A stretch of 64,000 nucleotides of DNA from Prolixibacteraceae bacterium (GTDB taxonomy: Bacteria > Bacteroidota > Bacteroidia > Bacteroidales > Prolixibacteraceae): the NCBI GenBank assembly GCA_003457135.1, contig DMSQ01000019.1, forward strand, positions 42,377 through 106,376, read 5' to 3'. Positions within the stretch are counted from its first letter, which is position 1. Every line of letters begins with the position of its first letter. Both the position numbers and the translations under genes were made by a program. Shown here in pieces: positions 28,911 to 37,165 of the stretch. Below the pieces are notes generated by a model that worked only from the letters and a program-made list of their open reading frames with translations, ran no database searches and had not been told where the DNA came from.

Positions 28911-29192
28911 TTATTTTTTCTTACAAATTGCAGCCCAGCCGCCGCCTTTTGCCATCTCAATTTTAAGTTTGTCGGCTTTGGTTACCTGTTTCACCATCCG
29001 TTTGTAATCGTTGCAACTCACTTCGGCATTCGCGCCATCCTGCATAATCTCCATTTCGTAGGTTCCTTCACCCAAAAAGGACAGGTCAAGGTTGAGCGAT
29101 CGGGCTGTCCAATCGGTCATGGCTCCCAAATACCAGTCTCTGCCTTTCTGGCGGGCAGTCAGGATGTAATCGCCTGCTTTGGCATCCGGTAA
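28911..29192 (-). pseudogene. C-terminal remnant of a GH97 glycoside hydrolase
   Basis: The minus-strand frame from 29192 encodes LPDAKAGDYILTARQKGRDW, then YLGAMTDWTARSLNLDLSFL and GGGWAAICKKK. This is the C-terminal beta domain of GH97 enzymes (alpha-glucosidase/alpha-galactosidase). The catalytic barrel and N-terminal domain are gone; upstream DNA has stops and no GH97 character. An internal ATG would allow a 72-residue product, but a folded protein is unlikely. GH97 enzymes commonly serve starch- and dextran-type PULs, so it may be a relic related to the PUL 3.5 kb away. Confidence 0.82.
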
Positions 29193-29277
29193 TCTTTGGA
29201 AAATGCACTTAAATCTAAAGCAATGATTATCAGTGAACAGATAATTTCTCTTTAGTTGATTTTATGGGTAATGAAAA

Positions 29278-30060
29278 TTAAATTGTAAACGAATCAGCAT
29301 CGTTTAAAACCGGGAATGCTGCCCTGAAATTCATCAATTCGCTGTGTGAAAATCCGGCTATAATTATGCCTTTGTGATGATCTCCAATCTCTGCCAGTAT
29401 GTTTCCTTTTGGATCAATCAATTGTGAATTTCCCGAATAGGAAATCGTATTTCCATCAACTCCTACACGGTTTGCCCCAACCACATACGATTGGTTTTCG
29501 ATGGCACGGGCCTTCAATAAAGTATTCCAGACCGTAGTTCTGGATTGTGGCCAATTGGCCGAATAAACCAGTATATCATATTCGTTCCTGTTCCGCGCCC
29601 ACACCGGAAACCGCAAATCATAGCAAATCAGCGGACAAATGCGCCAGCCCTTGTAATCAACAACCAATCGCTCTGTCCCCTTCCGGAAATGGCTTTCTTC
29701 GTTGCCCATCGTAAACAGGTGGCGCTTGTTGTAAAAATGAATTTCTCCTGAAGGTTCAACAAACAACAGCCGGTTGAAATATTGGTTATCTTCGCGAATA
29801 ATCAAACTTCCGCATAGGGCAAGCTGATGTTCTGAACTGCATTTTTTCATCCACCTAACTGTTTCTCCATCCATCGGCTCGGCAAGTTTTGCTGCATTCA
29901 TCGAATAACCTGTAGCGAACATTTCAGGCAAGAATACCACATCAGTTTTCTTATTGGCTTTCCGGAGCCATTCATCAATCTTTTCGCGGTTTGCAGCGGG
30001 TTTTTCCCAAACCAGATCGAGCTGAAATACGGCAATGTTTAAAATTTCCTGTGACATCAT
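29278..30060 (-). CDS. nitrilase-superfamily omega-amidase-like hydrolase
   Basis: This 260-residue cytosolic carbon-nitrogen hydrolase has the catalytic triad visible: Glu in VFLPEMFATGY, Lys in FYNKRHLF and Cys in CPLICYDLRFP. Length and motifs fit the YafV/Nit2 omega-amidase branch, which hydrolyses alpha-ketoglutaramate and alpha-ketosuccinamate, clearing side-products of glutamine/asparagine transamination. The start may be the second Met. It is probably co-transcribed with the genes upstream (63-bp gap). Confidence 0.88.
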   Translation of the reverse strand: MMSQEILNIAVFQLDLVWEKPAANREKIDEWLRKANKKTDVVFLPEMFATGYSMNAAKLAEPMDGETVRWMKKCSSEHQLALCGSLIIREDNQYFNRLLFVEPSGEIHFYNKRHLFTMGNEESHFRKGTERLVVDYKGWRICPLICYDLRFPVWARNRNEYDILVYSANWPQSRTTVWNTLLKARAIENQSYVVGANRVGVDGNTISYSGNSQLIDPKGNILAEIGDHHKGIIIAGFSHSELMNFRAAFPVLNDADSFTI

Positions 30061-30123
30061 GCGAAGTTTTGAGTTTTAAAACTGGTCATTACTTATCATT
30101 GATTTTTCCAAAAATTAATCTTC

Positions 30124-30678
30124 CTATGTAAACCGTTCAGGATGCTTGCCAACAATACCATGGTCCCTGTACCAGGTTTTCATCCGGTGCATATCATTTT
30201 CGGCATCGTCAGTCAGCTCCAAAGTTTCGCGCCAGCCGATTTCCTTTCTCCCGAAATCAAAAAAACCGATATAGACTGTTGCTCCTGTAGCTTTTGCGAT
30301 CGTATGAAATCCGGCTTTCCAATGTCTATTCAATTTTCGGGTACCTTCAGGAGTTATCGCCAGATGCATTTCCTTACGGCTGTTCATCTCATGAATAATT
30401 TGTTTGGTTACCGAAGCGCCCCGTGACCGGTCAATGGGTATTCCTCCCATCTTTTGTAAAACCGGGCCCAACGGCCAAAAGAAAAATTCTTTTTTAATCA
30501 TGGTATGGGCAACTCCTCCAACGGAAGTATAGTGCAGGTACGAAATTACAAAATCCCAACCGCTGGTATGAGGAGCGCCAATAATAATTGCCTTTTTATG
30601 AGGCATTTTTCCATTGATTGATTTCCAGCCCATCATTTTCAGGAGCAGTTTACAGATTGATTTCCACATTTTATTCAA
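30124..30678 (-). CDS. PlsC-like 1-acyl-glycerol-phosphate acyltransferase family protein
   Basis: This 184-residue protein has the acyltransferase HX4D motif (GAPHTSGWDFV). It also has the acceptor-binding GGIPIDRSRG and the ITPEGTRK motif. Length is short compared with full PlsC (about 240) and it lacks an obvious N-terminal helix pair, so it belongs to the short, cytosolic or peripheral branch seen in Bacteroidota. Substrate is uncertain: lysophosphatidate or another acyl acceptor. Its start overlaps the end of the upstream B3/4 gene by 8 bp. Confidence 0.87.
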   Translation of the reverse strand: MNKMWKSICKLLLKMMGWKSINGKMPHKKAIIIGAPHTSGWDFVISYLHYTSVGGVAHTMIKKEFFFWPLGPVLQKMGGIPIDRSRGASVTKQIIHEMNSRKEMHLAITPEGTRKLNRHWKAGFHTIAKATGATVYIGFFDFGRKEIGWRETLELTDDAENDMHRMKTWYRDHGIVGKHPERFT

Positions 30679-31354
30679 TTTCGTAGGCGGTGATGTTTGT
30701 TGCGTAGCAGTAATCTTTCAATAAACGAATTGCTAACTGACCAGCAGATTCCAATTGAATATGGCCACCAAAATCGATCAGTATCATCAGAAAACGTTTA
30801 GTATTTGGTTTAACCTCAGTTCGTTGGGAATCACTGGTTGGAGAACCAAAAGCACCCTGCCCGTCACGAAAAACAGGCAGATTTTCAACATTCAGTCCAC
30901 CTTTGCCAATTCCTGAATAGGATTCGTCAGCGATTCCTATTCCAAAAGTTATTTTACCCTGAATGCAACTTGCATCGTAACCGCCTATCGAAAAACCTGT
31001 TGAAATAGAAACCAGATTGAGCTGATCAACCACATTACTGATTGGATATAATCCTTTCCCGGAAACAACCCTGCGTAATAAAGCCTCAGCAGATAAACGA
31101 TATCGGGCCGGATCTTTTCCACAGGCTTTATACGCCTTTCGGGACTCATTGATAACCGGAATTTTACTGATATCTTCAATGACCAGCGATTGATTGATTT
31201 GCCTGATCCGATCATCAATTTCAGCGGAAAGTGCACTGCATGATTCTTCAACTATAACGTCAGCTTCAATGCAGCTTAACCGCAATTCAGGGCATAGCAT
31301 TTTAAGTTCAGGACTGATAGTTATGCTAATCATTTCGCTTTTTTGTTTACTCAC
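30671..31354 (-). CDS. B3/B4 tRNA-binding-domain protein
   Basis: This 227-residue stand-alone B3/4 domain is related to the beta subunit of phenylalanyl-tRNA synthetase. It shows KAYKACGKDPARYRLSAEAL, NVVDQLNLVSISTGFSIGGYD and a C-terminal tail. Free-standing B3/4 proteins are suspected trans-editing or amino-acid/tRNA-related proteins; the exact activity is unknown. A CAAAAATA sequence (TATTTTTG on the minus strand) at 31368-31375 could be its -7 box; that would favour the start at ATG 31333 over 31354. The gene is translationally coupled to the acyltransferase. Confidence 0.8.
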   Translation of the reverse strand: MSKQKSEMISITISPELKMLCPELRLSCIEADVIVEESCSALSAEIDDRIRQINQSLVIEDISKIPVINESRKAYKACGKDPARYRLSAEALLRRVVSGKGLYPISNVVDQLNLVSISTGFSIGGYDASCIQGKITFGIGIADESYSGIGKGGLNVENLPVFRDGQGAFGSPTSDSQRTEVKPNTKRFLMILIDFGGHIQLESAGQLAIRLLKDYCYATNITAYEIE

Positions 31355-31440
31355 TCAGGTATCAAAGCAAAAATAGGAATTTTGACTGCAACAACTATTT
31401 TAAAAGAAAAAAAATTATTTATTCTTCTGAATCTCCTAAA

Positions 31441-31500
31441 TCCTGCACACGTTCAGTTGAGCTCGTGCCGAAGTCGGGCTTACCGCCTTGGGGTGACAGT
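31441..31500. repeat. degenerate hairpin-repeat fragment
   Basis: This contains CGTTCAGTTGAGCTCGTGCC followed by GAAGTCGGG and, at the end, TTGGGGTGACAG. It resembles the interior and right arm of repeat copy 2 (CGTTCGACTGAACTCACGCC, TTCGGGGTGAG). It looks like a decayed third member of the same family. Confidence 0.5.
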
Positions 31501-31532
31501 TTTTTTATACTTTCATCTGGTTTTCAGGGAAT

Positions 31533-31566
31533 AAAAAAAGTCCTTGAAATTCAAGGACTTTTTTTA
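31533..31566 (-). terminator. terminator of tRNA-Asp
   Basis: Self-complementary arms AAGTCCTTGAA and TTCAAGGACTT are flanked by A and T runs of seven. It is bidirectional, but placed right after the tRNA on the minus strand. Confidence 0.9.
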
Positions 31567-31570
31567 TTAA

Positions 31571-31647
31571 TGGCGGTGCGGACGGGACTCGAACCCGCGA
31601 CCCACGGCGTGACAGGCCGTTATTCTAACCGACTGAACTACCGCACC
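31571..31647 (-). tRNA. tRNA-Asp (anticodon GTC)
   Basis: The minus-strand sequence begins GGTGCGGTAGTTCAGTCGG and ends in CCGCACCGCCA. The acceptor stem GGTGCGG/CCGCACC pairs, the T-loop is GGTTCGAGTCCC, and the anticodon loop contains TGTCACG, giving GTC. CCA is encoded. It has a promoter at 31727-31756 and a terminator at 31533-31566. Confidence 0.97.
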
Positions 31648-31726
31648 AATTTTCAGTATTTTTTTTGTGTTTTAAATGACTTTTTTTTGAACGAACCTCC
31701 TAAAATCAGTTTTTGAAAAGGCTTTG

Positions 31727-31756
31727 CAAATATAGTCTTTCTTTTTATCCCCGCAA
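31727..31756 (-). promoter_or_regulatory. promoter of tRNA-Asp
   Basis: On the minus strand, TTG (31756-31754), a 19-nt spacer and TATATTTG (31734-31727) match the Bacteroidota -33/-7 consensus. The tRNA 5' end lies 80 nt downstream, so a leader is removed by RNase P. Confidence 0.7.
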
Positions 31757-31829
31757 TAGGACAAATTAAAAATATCATTCACTTTTTTATCCTTACAGAT
31801 TCCCTGCAAAGTACTGAATATCAACTACA

Positions 31830-32753
31830 TTAAATATCTTCCTCTCCAATAACAAAATTCGATTCATTCAGTTTCAGCTCACCTTTCCATCTGTATGCCA
31901 ACAATCTTCCGGTTCGTGATACACCTGAGTCAACACAACAAACATTATCTTTTATTATACCGAAACCCTCAATCAAACTGTAATGTCCGAAAAAAATAAT
32001 TGGAGCATTTTCAGGATATGGGTTTCTGAATTTTACTATTTCAGGGGGAATGGTATAAGCTGGAAGTTCGAACCTACTTTCGATTGAAACTTCATTAAAA
32101 GTCTTCCCTTCAGGATTATCCCACCATTTCATTCGAAATGAACGGTGGGGCCTTCCATCATCATCAAAAATCAGGAGGTCTTTGGGTAATTGAAAATCTA
32201 CACCTTTACATGATTGCCAAAAGCTTTCAGAAAATTTGGTGCCATTCAGGGCAATTTCACGTAAAACTGTTTTGGTTAGCTTTGGTTCAGTTATCGTTCT
32301 TTTTAGAAGTTTAATATTTTCATCGTCCCAACAGGCATGAATAATCCGAATGTCGCCAAAATCAAGAAACATCGGCAAAGTCCTCATCCATTTCAAATGA
32401 CTTTTAAACTCTTCTTTGTACAACACAAATTCATCGAGGGTCTGATTAATCTGCAACTGGTACTTGGGTATCCGTTTTTTATAATATTTGCCTTCAATAT
32501 CGCGTAAATAATAGAGGACTGCATACATTTCATGATTCCCCAAAATTGCATAAGCTGAACCCTTTTCGACCATTTTCCGGATTAAAATGATGGTCTCCCT
32601 GATTTTAGGCCCCCGGTTGATAAAATCGCCCACAAAAACGGCTTTGCGTGAAGGATGAAAATAGCATTCATCCTTAAGCTTGTAACCCATTTTTTTCAAC
32701 AGGTTTTTTAACTGATCTGCGTGACCATGAACATCTCCGATAATATCGTACAT
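31830..32753 (-). CDS. metallophosphoesterase (ApaH/PrpE-like serine/threonine phosphatase fold)
   Basis: This 307-residue cytosolic protein has the calcineurin-type motif set DVHGHADQL, FVGDFINRGPK and LGNHEM. A C-terminal GHYSLIEGFG segment supplies a metal-binding His. Members include diadenosine tetraphosphatases and PPP-family protein phosphatases; specificity cannot be read. It is monocistronic in appearance, with a terminator of the next gene (32757-32787) lying at its 5' side. Confidence 0.88.
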   Translation of the reverse strand: MYDIIGDVHGHADQLKNLLKKMGYKLKDECYFHPSRKAVFVGDFINRGPKIRETIILIRKMVEKGSAYAILGNHEMYAVLYYLRDIEGKYYKKRIPKYQLQINQTLDEFVLYKEEFKSHLKWMRTLPMFLDFGDIRIIHACWDDENIKLLKRTITEPKLTKTVLREIALNGTKFSESFWQSCKGVDFQLPKDLLIFDDDGRPHRSFRMKWWDNPEGKTFNEVSIESRFELPAYTIPPEIVKFRNPYPENAPIIFFGHYSLIEGFGIIKDNVCCVDSGVSRTGRLLAYRWKGELKLNESNFVIGEEDI

Positions 32754-32756
32754 AAA

Positions 32757-32832
32757 AAATTGCCCGAATGGTTTATTCGGGCAATTTAATTATTTTTTAA
32801 ATACCATCGTTTCTTTCAACAATGAAACGATG
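32757..32832 (-). terminator. double hairpin terminator of the SSS symporter gene
   Basis: Hairpin 32757-32787 has arms AAATTGCCCGAAT and ATTCGGGCAATTT, followed on the minus strand by a T6 run. A second hairpin at 32805-32832 (CATCGTTTC / GAAACGATG) precedes it, close to the stop codon at 32848. Confidence 0.85.
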
Positions 32833-32847
32833 ATGCCTTTCGGTTTT

Positions 32848-34593
32848 CTACCAGAAATACATGTAGAACAAAGAACAAGCTAAAACTACACCTAACGAAG
32901 CAATTACATCCCACTTGTTCCAACTATTCCTGATAAGGGTTTTGTAGTCGCCTGTGAAAGTGATAAACTCTACCTGTTGAGCAGTAGGTTTTGGAGTGAA
33001 AAACGATACTACAACCATAAACAACATGATGAAGACAAGCAGCCATATCTCAAAGATAAGCCAGTTGGTATGCCAGAACCAATGGGTGGATTCCCAGTAC
33101 CAGCCTGTCATTACGTCTTTACCTGTATTTGTAAAAATGTTGGTCAGCAAACGTACCATACCAATAAGAAAGCCAACTATCAAACCTGCTTCACCTGCCT
33201 TGGGTGTAATTCTTTTGGAAAATATACCCATTACGAATACGGCTACCATTGCAGGTGCTAGCAGCGATTGAATGCCTTGCAAATAGGAGTAAAGACTGCC
33301 AAGACTCATCATGACTGGTATCCATACAATACCAAGTACTACTACTACAATTGTTGCAATACGACCGACCAAAACGTACCTGGCTTCGCTTTTACCTTTA
33401 AACATTGGCTTATAAAAGTCTTCGGTATAAAGCGTAGCGCATGAATTGAAGAATGCGGCCAATGAAGCGACTAATGCCGATATAAAACCGATAGTTACTA
33501 TTCCTTTCACACCGGCGGGCAGCACAAACTTAACCATGGAACCAAAGGCGGTATCAGGGTTTTCTAAGGTAAAGCCGCTGCCGGTACGAGCCGCCAATGC
33601 GGCTGCTACCATCCCTGGGATCAGGAACATAAATACAGGCAACAATTTGAAATAACCGGCAGCGATAGTCCCTCTGCGCGCACGCATCATCACTACGTCG
33701 CTAGACTCGCCTTTTGTTTGTCCGAGCACACGTTGAACGATATGTTGGTCGGTAGCCCAATACCAAAAGCCAATTATTGATGCTCCGATAAATACCCAAA
33801 AACCAGGATAGTCGTCATATAGAGGGTCGCCCGTCTCAAGGTGGAACATGTGGTTTGTACCGTATGTAACGCCGTCTGCTCCAACGTTTAGCGTTTTTGA
33901 GTAGTCAATCATCGCAGTCCAACCGTCAGCAATACTGCCGTTTCCGAGCGCGGACAAACCTAAGAAAAGAACAAGGAATGAACCAATGATAAGTATAGGC
34001 GTTTGAATTGCCGATAGTGTCATCACACCCTTCATGCCGCCCAAAACGGTAAATATACCCGTTAACACTATCAATCCGATAGCTCCGTACCAGAAAGGCA
34101 AGCCAAGAAGGCTTTCCATGAAGATACCTCCGGTAAACGCTGTTACACTCACTTTGGTCAACACGTATGCTATAAGTGTAATAATAGACAGCCACGAACC
34201 GGTACGAGGTGTGTAGCGATTTTTGAGGAAGTCGGGCATGGTGATGATTTTCCCCAACTTAATGTTCATAAGTTGATAGAACGGCACAAAGAGCCAACCC
34301 AGGATGAGTATCATCCAGCCTTGCATCTCCCAGTGCGCCATGCCTACACCTGCCTTTGCGCCTGTGCCGGCAAGCCCTACAAGGTGTTCCGAGCCAATGT
34401 TTGCAGCAAAAATAGCCGCACCAATGATATACCAGGGCTCGCCTTTACCGAACAGGAAATCTTCGCTGTCGGCACCCTTTTGCATACGTTTGTGCTTTTG
34501 TATCGAGCGCGCTACAGCCCACCCTACAGCCAAAATCCCAACTGTGATAGTTACCCAGTCGAGCCAAATAAATTCATTTGAGTTCCAATTCAT
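32848..34593 (-). CDS. sodium:solute (sugar) symporter, SSS/SGLT-type
   Basis: This 581-residue integral membrane protein has about 14 predicted helices. It starts LDWVTITVGILAVGWAVARS and carries the SGLT-type IGAAIFAANIGSEHLVGLAGTGAKAG. Further SSS landmarks are GGMKGVMTLSAIQTPILI and the long central loop with YWATDQHIVQRVLG. The family imports sugars such as glucose or galactose with sodium across the inner membrane. The gene follows a Nudix-type sugar regulator by 27 bp and may be controlled by it. Its codon use looks somewhat different from neighbours by eye (several long opposite-strand frames), but I have no calculation. Confidence 0.93.
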   Translation of the reverse strand: MNWNSNEFIWLDWVTITVGILAVGWAVARSIQKHKRMQKGADSEDFLFGKGEPWYIIGAAIFAANIGSEHLVGLAGTGAKAGVGMAHWEMQGWMILILGWLFVPFYQLMNIKLGKIITMPDFLKNRYTPRTGSWLSIITLIAYVLTKVSVTAFTGGIFMESLLGLPFWYGAIGLIVLTGIFTVLGGMKGVMTLSAIQTPILIIGSFLVLFLGLSALGNGSIADGWTAMIDYSKTLNVGADGVTYGTNHMFHLETGDPLYDDYPGFWVFIGASIIGFWYWATDQHIVQRVLGQTKGESSDVVMMRARRGTIAAGYFKLLPVFMFLIPGMVAAALAARTGSGFTLENPDTAFGSMVKFVLPAGVKGIVTIGFISALVASLAAFFNSCATLYTEDFYKPMFKGKSEARYVLVGRIATIVVVVLGIVWIPVMMSLGSLYSYLQGIQSLLAPAMVAVFVMGIFSKRITPKAGEAGLIVGFLIGMVRLLTNIFTNTGKDVMTGWYWESTHWFWHTNWLIFEIWLLVFIMLFMVVVSFFTPKPTAQQVEFITFTGDYKTLIRNSWNKWDVIASLGVVLACSLFYMYFW

Positions 34594-34620
34594 AGTTTTT
34601 ACAGATTAGATTATAATAGT

Positions 34621-35301
34621 TTAAAATTTAACAATCCGATCAATATCTATTTCTCCGATATTGCTTTTGGCCTTGTAATAAAATGCACCTTTCCTCGATT
34701 CTGATGCATCTTTCAGACTCAATTTTTCGAGTACGCCAAGCGACAAAATTTTTTTCCTGAAATTTCCCGGATCAAATTCGTGCTGAAAAATCGCTTCGTA
34801 CAATTTCCTTAACTGAATCAAAGTAAACATTTCAGGCAGAAGCTCTTTACCGCACAAACTGTATCCGGCTTTTTGCTGAAGTTTTACCAATGCCTTTTCA
34901 AACATAGTCTGATGATCAAAGATCAGGTTTGGAAGTTTTCGTATTGGCACCCAGTAAGCACCATTCTCCCTCACACATTCCTCATCATGCAAATCAATCC
35001 GGATTAATGCATAATAAGCTAAACTGATAACCCGTGCTTCCGGATCGCGATTCGGCGCTGAGAAGGAAGCCACCTGTTCCAGAAAAATCTGTTCCAGACC
35101 AGTTGTTTGTTTCAAAATTCGGGCTGCAGCTTCATCGGCCGATTCATCGTCCTGAACAAAACCACCCAGCAGTGACCACTCTCCTTTATGTGGTTCAAAG
35201 CTACGGGGATAAAGTAGGAGTTTGATCTCATCATCCTGATAACCAAGTATCACACAATCAACTGCAACAAAATGTCGCGGATGGTTTTTGTACAATTCCA
35301 T
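34621..35301 (-). CDS. NrtR/AraR-like Nudix-domain transcriptional regulator
   Basis: This 226-residue protein has an N-terminal Nudix fold (HFVAVDCVILGYQDD, LLGGFVQDDESADEAAARIL) and a C-terminal winged helix (LRKLYEAIFQHEFDPGNFRKKIL). The Nudix box reads RILKQTTG where an active box has REUxEE-xG, so hydrolysis is probably lost. Such proteins act as ligand-responsive repressors: NrtR for NAD metabolism and AraR-type for sugars in Bacteroides. Downstream by 27 bp is the sugar symporter, suggesting sugar control. A 21-bp palindrome at 35335-35355 is the likely operator. Confidence 0.9.
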   Translation of the reverse strand: MELYKNHPRHFVAVDCVILGYQDDEIKLLLYPRSFEPHKGEWSLLGGFVQDDESADEAAARILKQTTGLEQIFLEQVASFSAPNRDPEARVISLAYYALIRIDLHDEECVRENGAYWVPIRKLPNLIFDHQTMFEKALVKLQQKAGYSLCGKELLPEMFTLIQLRKLYEAIFQHEFDPGNFRKKILSLGVLEKLSLKDASESRKGAFYYKAKSNIGEIDIDRIVKF

Positions 35302-35334
35302 TCAATTAACCTGAAATTACTTCCGACTAAAGTA

Positions 35335-35355
35335 TAAAAGTATTATTTACTTTTA
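35335..35355. promoter_or_regulatory. 21-bp palindromic operator candidate for the Nudix regulator
   Basis: TAAAAGTA-TTATT-TACTTTTA is a perfect 8-bp inverted repeat with 5-nt spacer, 33 bp upstream of the regulator start. Twenty-one-base palindromes are typical for NrtR-type factors. Confidence 0.65.
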
Positions 35356-35403
35356 TTACTATTCGCGTACAAAAGACAATTTTCTGTTGGAAAACATTTT
35401 TTC

Positions 35404-36186
35404 TCAAAGCTGAGTAATAAATTCAGGGAATGACAGAATCCGAATTGAATTACTTTTTGTGAACAGAAGATGTTCAAAGTCTTTCGATTTTTGCTTCAAA
35501 TCAATGGTTGCCAGAACTTCTTTAATTGATTCCTTTAGCACTTGAAGATTATTTATTCCGCACTTTGCTGAAAGAAACGAATAATTAGGTGAGGTTTGTC
35601 CTAGTAAAAACATTGCATCGTAAAAGTCACGACCTTTTTGACGCGAAAGCAAAGCCGATATTTTCATCGAACAAAGTACGTCAACCGGAGGTACCGGAAA
35701 CGAAAAAAACATGCCACAACCTTTGATGTTTGACATCACCGTCGGATAAATTATTTGTTGATCCTGACTCTCAATTTTTATTAAAAACCGTTCGTCCCGG
35801 TATCCGGACAATCCCATTTCAAACAGCATTTCAGGAAAATAAAGATTTCTTCTGAAAGCTTGCAACTTTTCATTCGCAACATCGCGAGTTTCCACTTTGA
35901 ATCCACTTCTATTCAAAAAAATCAGGATTGCATCAGTCATTGCGATAAATTCTTCCTTCGAAAAATCTTTACAGTCGAAATCCAAATCTTCCGAGAACCG
36001 GTCTATTCCATAAACCAACCGAAGACTTGTTCCACCTATAAAAGTAGTCTTCCGAACAAAAGGAGTAGTTGCCAAATAGTCGAGTATCAAAAGCTGCAAA
36101 TATTCTTTGAGCATGTATTTCCGAAACGAAAGATTTTCACTCAAAAAAGGTGGAAAGAAGTTCTTTAGTTGTTCAATCTGAATCAT
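35404..36186 (-). CDS. AbiEii/AbiGii-family toxin (nucleotidyltransferase), type IV TA
   Basis: This 260-residue protein has the nucleotidyltransferase motif GGTSLRLVYG, RFSEDLDFD with the aspartates needed for NTP chemistry. A helical C-terminal region follows (KISALLSRQKGRDFYDAMFL). In the AbiE system this protein is the toxin and phage-defence effector, blocking growth by transferring nucleotides to a cellular target. Its start overlaps the stop region of the AbiEi gene by 4 bp, a normal two-gene operon with the antitoxin first. Confidence 0.92.
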   Translation of the reverse strand: MIQIEQLKNFFPPFLSENLSFRKYMLKEYLQLLILDYLATTPFVRKTTFIGGTSLRLVYGIDRFSEDLDFDCKDFSKEEFIAMTDAILIFLNRSGFKVETRDVANEKLQAFRRNLYFPEMLFEMGLSGYRDERFLIKIESQDQQIIYPTVMSNIKGCGMFFSFPVPPVDVLCSMKISALLSRQKGRDFYDAMFLLGQTSPNYSFLSAKCGINNLQVLKESIKEVLATIDLKQKSKDFEHLLFTKSNSIRILSFPEFITQL

Positions 36187-36797
36187 AATTGATAGGTTTT
36201 AAGTAAAAGATTCGCCCGTTTCTCAAGAGCTTTGCCCCCAAATTGTTTCAAATATTCCTGAAATAGATTAACATTCCATCTATTCTGCATAAAATCCTCA
36301 TCCAAACGCAATTCCTGAAAATCACTCTCTGTCTTGTAAAATGGATAGAGATAGATCATGTCAAGCAAAGCTTTTTCCGGAGATGCGAAAAGCACCGTCT
36401 GTCGTTCTAGAGGTTTCAGTTCATATCCAAAAAACAAATCCGGACGCACTGATTTATAGGAAAATTCACCAAATTCGTTACTAAATCTTGCTGTTTTAAG
36501 TGAAGTAACACTGGTGATCTGAACCACTGCTTCAGGAATTATTCCATAGAAAGCCAGAGCAGTATGCAAACTGATATACGATGGCCGGTAAATTCGGTTT
36601 GCCAGAAGAAATGAGAAACCTGATTTACTTTTGAATTCAGGAAAAGTATAATAACCATTGCGTAGTTTGACCAGTAAACCCTTTTGAACCCAATGGCTTA
36701 TATTGTTCTTATCAAAGTCAGGCTGCCAGGCATAAACCTGATTCGAATTGAAACATTCCAATTCGACCATCTTTTTTCGAAACTCCTGAAAATTCAT
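36183..36797 (-). CDS. AbiEi-like antitoxin and autorepressor
   Basis: This 204-residue protein has an N-terminal winged helix (MNFQEFRKKMVELECFNS, ISHWVQKGLLVKLRNGYYTF) and a C-terminal antitoxin domain with SYISLHTALAFYGIIPEAV and SPEKALLDMIYL. The family represses its own operon and neutralises AbiEii without direct binding. The frame extends 16 codons upstream, but that part overlaps a large palindrome. ATG at 36797 matches the domain start and places the operator immediately upstream. It is co-transcribed with the toxin gene. Confidence 0.9.
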   Translation of the reverse strand: MNFQEFRKKMVELECFNSNQVYAWQPDFDKNNISHWVQKGLLVKLRNGYYTFPEFKSKSGFSFLLANRIYRPSYISLHTALAFYGIIPEAVVQITSVTSLKTARFSNEFGEFSYKSVRPDLFFGYELKPLERQTVLFASPEKALLDMIYLYPFYKTESDFQELRLDEDFMQNRWNVNLFQEYLKQFGGKALEKRANLLLKTYQL

Positions 36798-36842
36798 TTT
36801 GTTTCTGTTTTTCCGCAAATATACGGAAAAACAGAAACAAAA
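36797..36842 (-). promoter_or_regulatory. AbiE operator palindrome with a -7 box in its centre
   Basis: Perfect 19-bp arms TTTTGTTTCTGTTTTTCCG (36797-36815) and its complement (36824-36842) flank an 8-nt spacer that reads TATATTTG on the minus strand, the -7 consensus. A -33 TTG at the standard spacing is not seen. Repressor binding here would hide the promoter. Confidence 0.82.
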
Positions 36843-36873
36843 CATTGATCGGCAAAGAATTTAATTTAATAAA

Positions 36874-37090
36874 TATGAGTATCCGCATGTTTACCCAAGC
36901 TATGCTTTGCCCCCGAGTACTCGGGGCTTCAGCTGACGGACAGATTGTAAACAACAATGAAAGGCTTTAGCCACAGCTTATTGGGCTAAAGCCCAGATAT
37001 CACATTTCCCCTTCAACCGTTGACTGAAGTCAACGGCAAAGGATAATCGCACAATATGAAACTGTTTAGGTACTCAACCGGATACTCATA
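36874..37090. mobile_element. 217-bp MITE with 12-bp terminal inverted repeats and 8-bp target duplication
   Basis: Left end TATGAGTATCCG (36874-36885) and right end CGGATACTCATA (37079-37090) are perfect inverted repeats. Direct repeats TTAATAAA flank it exactly (36866-36873 and 37091-37098). The interior contains hairpins such as GGCTTTAGCC / GGGCTAAAGCCC (36964-36992 region), CCCCGAGTACTCGGGG, and CCGTTGACTGAAGTCAACGG (37018-37037). There is no reading frame. It is inserted between the AbiE pair and the terminator of the permease gene. Confidence 0.88.
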
Positions 37091-37091
37091 T

Positions 37092-37127
37092 TAATAAAAA
37101 ATGGCAGAAGAAAATCTCTTCTGCCAT
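37092..37127 (-). terminator. terminator of the galactose operon
   Basis: Arms ATGGCAGAAGA (37101-37111) and TCTTCTGCCAT (37117-37127) pair perfectly. The minus strand continues with a T6 run, whose distal part is the right target duplication of the MITE. Confidence 0.9.
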
Positions 37128-37165
37128 TCTATGAAAACACCATATTAAATGCACCTTTTACAGCA

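Noticed and set aside
32848..34593. Possible horizontal transfer of the symporter gene
   Set aside because: Only an impression of codon difference; no composition calculation was possible, and no mobile element borders it.
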